From positions 1 to 8,147 of the forward strand of contig DAINOC010000089.1 of the NCBI GenBank assembly GCA_036735565.1: a DNA stretch of 8,147 nucleotides, written 5' to 3'. The DNA is from Coraliomargarita_B sp036735565 (GTDB lineage: Bacteria; Verrucomicrobiota; Verrucomicrobiia; Opitutales; Coraliomargaritaceae). Under the pieces are notes generated by a model. It saw nothing but the letters and a program-made list of their open reading frames with translations. It was not told the origin of the DNA and did not search any database. Position numbers and translations under genes: made by a program. Position 1 is the stretch's first letter, and every line of letters starts with the position of its first letter. Positions 7,530 through 8,147 of the stretch are shown here, one piece after another.

Positions 7530-8147
7530 CTACGGAGCCGGAGTTACCTTAAGGCGCATGAATTGGGTGGTGTCGGAAGAGACCGGAGTCGAAAGGCGGA
7601 CCGTCACCGTTTCGGTGCCATCGCCGTTGTCGATCGCGTTGCCGACCTGGACAACACCGCCGCTGCTCCAGGGGGGCGTCAAGTCACCGTCGTATTCTAC
7701 CGTGTAGGTGATGCCACCCGCAGTGTAGTTGACTCCGGTGGTTCCACTGCCGCCGGTCAAGCGCCGGTAGGAGAGTGTCATGTAGTCGCTTCCACCGTCC
7801 TCTACCATCTGGCCTTCGGGCATCGGCACGCGACTGCTGCTATCGGTCGGTGAGGTGCCGAAGGCCCGCTCCAGCAGGTTGGGGATGCCGTCGCCATCGT
7901 AGTCGTAATCGTCGGCCGCATCGCCAGTGCCTTCGGTCTGATCGAAATACTGATCACGCCAGGCCTCCGTCTCCGTGAAGGTCGTCGCGCTGGCCTCATT
8001 CGACGCCGCACTGTCGCCCCCGCCATTGGTGGCGATCACCTGATAGTAATAGGTCGTCCCCGGCTCAAGTCCGCTATCTGTGTAGCCCGTCGCATCCGCC
8101 GCCGTCGTGTGGATGGTCGTAAATCCGCCGCCGCTAGTGGTGCTGCG
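7530..8147 (-). CDS. C-terminal part of a secreted protein: FnIII end, acidic Ca-binding-like loop, C-terminal beta domain
   Basis: Only the last 205 residues are in the window; the frame is open to the right edge and ends at TAG (7532-7530). Fragment residues 1-57 are the end of a fibronectin type III domain ('GLEPGTTYYYQVIATN', 'SNEASATTF'). A WRDQYFDQ helix-like stretch leads into a TSP3/EF-hand-like loop (DYDYDGDGIPNLLERAFGTS), where the spaced aspartates could bind calcium. A beta-rich domain of about 110 residues follows and ends TTQFMRLKVTPAP. A GTG at 8039 falls inside the FnIII domain ('YYYQVIATN') and is not a start. The catalytic or binding part of the protein must lie upstream, so its function cannot be told. 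The C-terminal module matches in layout that of the downstream beta-helix protein, implying shared export or anchoring. Confidence 0.85.
   Translation of the reverse strand, partial: RSTTSGGGFTTIHTTAADATGYTDSGLEPGTTYYYQVIATNGGGDSAASNEASATTFTETEAWRDQYFDQTEGTGDAADDYDYDGDGIPNLLERAFGTSPTDSSSRVPMPEGQMVEDGGSDYMTLSYRRLTGGSGTTGVNYTAGGITYTVEYDGDLTPPWSSGGVVQVGNAIDNGDGTETVTVRLSTPVSSDTTQFMRLKVTPAP

Noticed and set aside
7530..8039. Complete small gene starting at GTG 8039
   Set aside because: The reading frame stays open to the right edge, and the upstream residues complete the FnIII motif 'GLEPGTTYYYQVIATN', so the GTG is an internal valine codon.

Overview
The window looks like part of a chromosome from a Verrucomicrobiota bacterium, most plausibly a marine Opitutae/Puniceicoccales relative such as the Coraliomargarita type. 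This rests on the moderately high GC, very large secreted multi-domain proteins built from beta-sandwich modules, and protein C-termini with a TSP3-like acidic loop followed by a domain ending in '..RLKV..' or '..RLVKP'. Taxonomy is inferred from protein style only; no marker gene is present.

All real coding sequence is on the minus strand, so the order of transcription is right to left. (1) Positions 8147-7530 hold the C-terminal 205 residues of a secreted protein (end of a fibronectin type III domain, Ca-binding-like acidic loop, C-terminal beta domain); its N-terminus lies beyond the right edge. (2) After a 62-bp gap, 7467-3544 encodes a complete 1307-residue exported protein: signal peptide, LamG/concanavalin-like N-terminal domain, pectate-lyase-3-type right-handed beta-helix, PKD-like and FnIII modules, a DNRLRE/CBM96-like domain, and a C-terminal module of the same type as in the previous gene. 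(3) After a 302-bp intergenic region with a candidate promoter, 3241-2 encodes the first 1080 residues of a membrane-anchored or secreted metzincin zinc protease (HELGHNVGASH plus Met-turn), followed by two cadherin-like/Big modules, a Calx-beta-like domain, a MAM-like domain and an Ig-like domain. It has no stop codon inside the window and runs off the left edge.

The three proteins look like extracellular or cell-surface factors for handling macromolecules: a putative polysaccharide-active beta-helix enzyme next to a protease, with adhesive or carbohydrate-binding accessory modules. Whether they act together is not shown; the first two could be co-transcribed, while the protease probably has its own promoter. 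I see no RNA genes, CRISPR arrays, insertion sequences or phage genes. The plus strand carries only antisense open frames. The most notable points are the shared C-terminal module (candidate sorting or anchoring signal), the conserved polar clusters in the beta-helix (candidate active site of an uncharacterised family), and the protease's single pre-catalytic cysteine.
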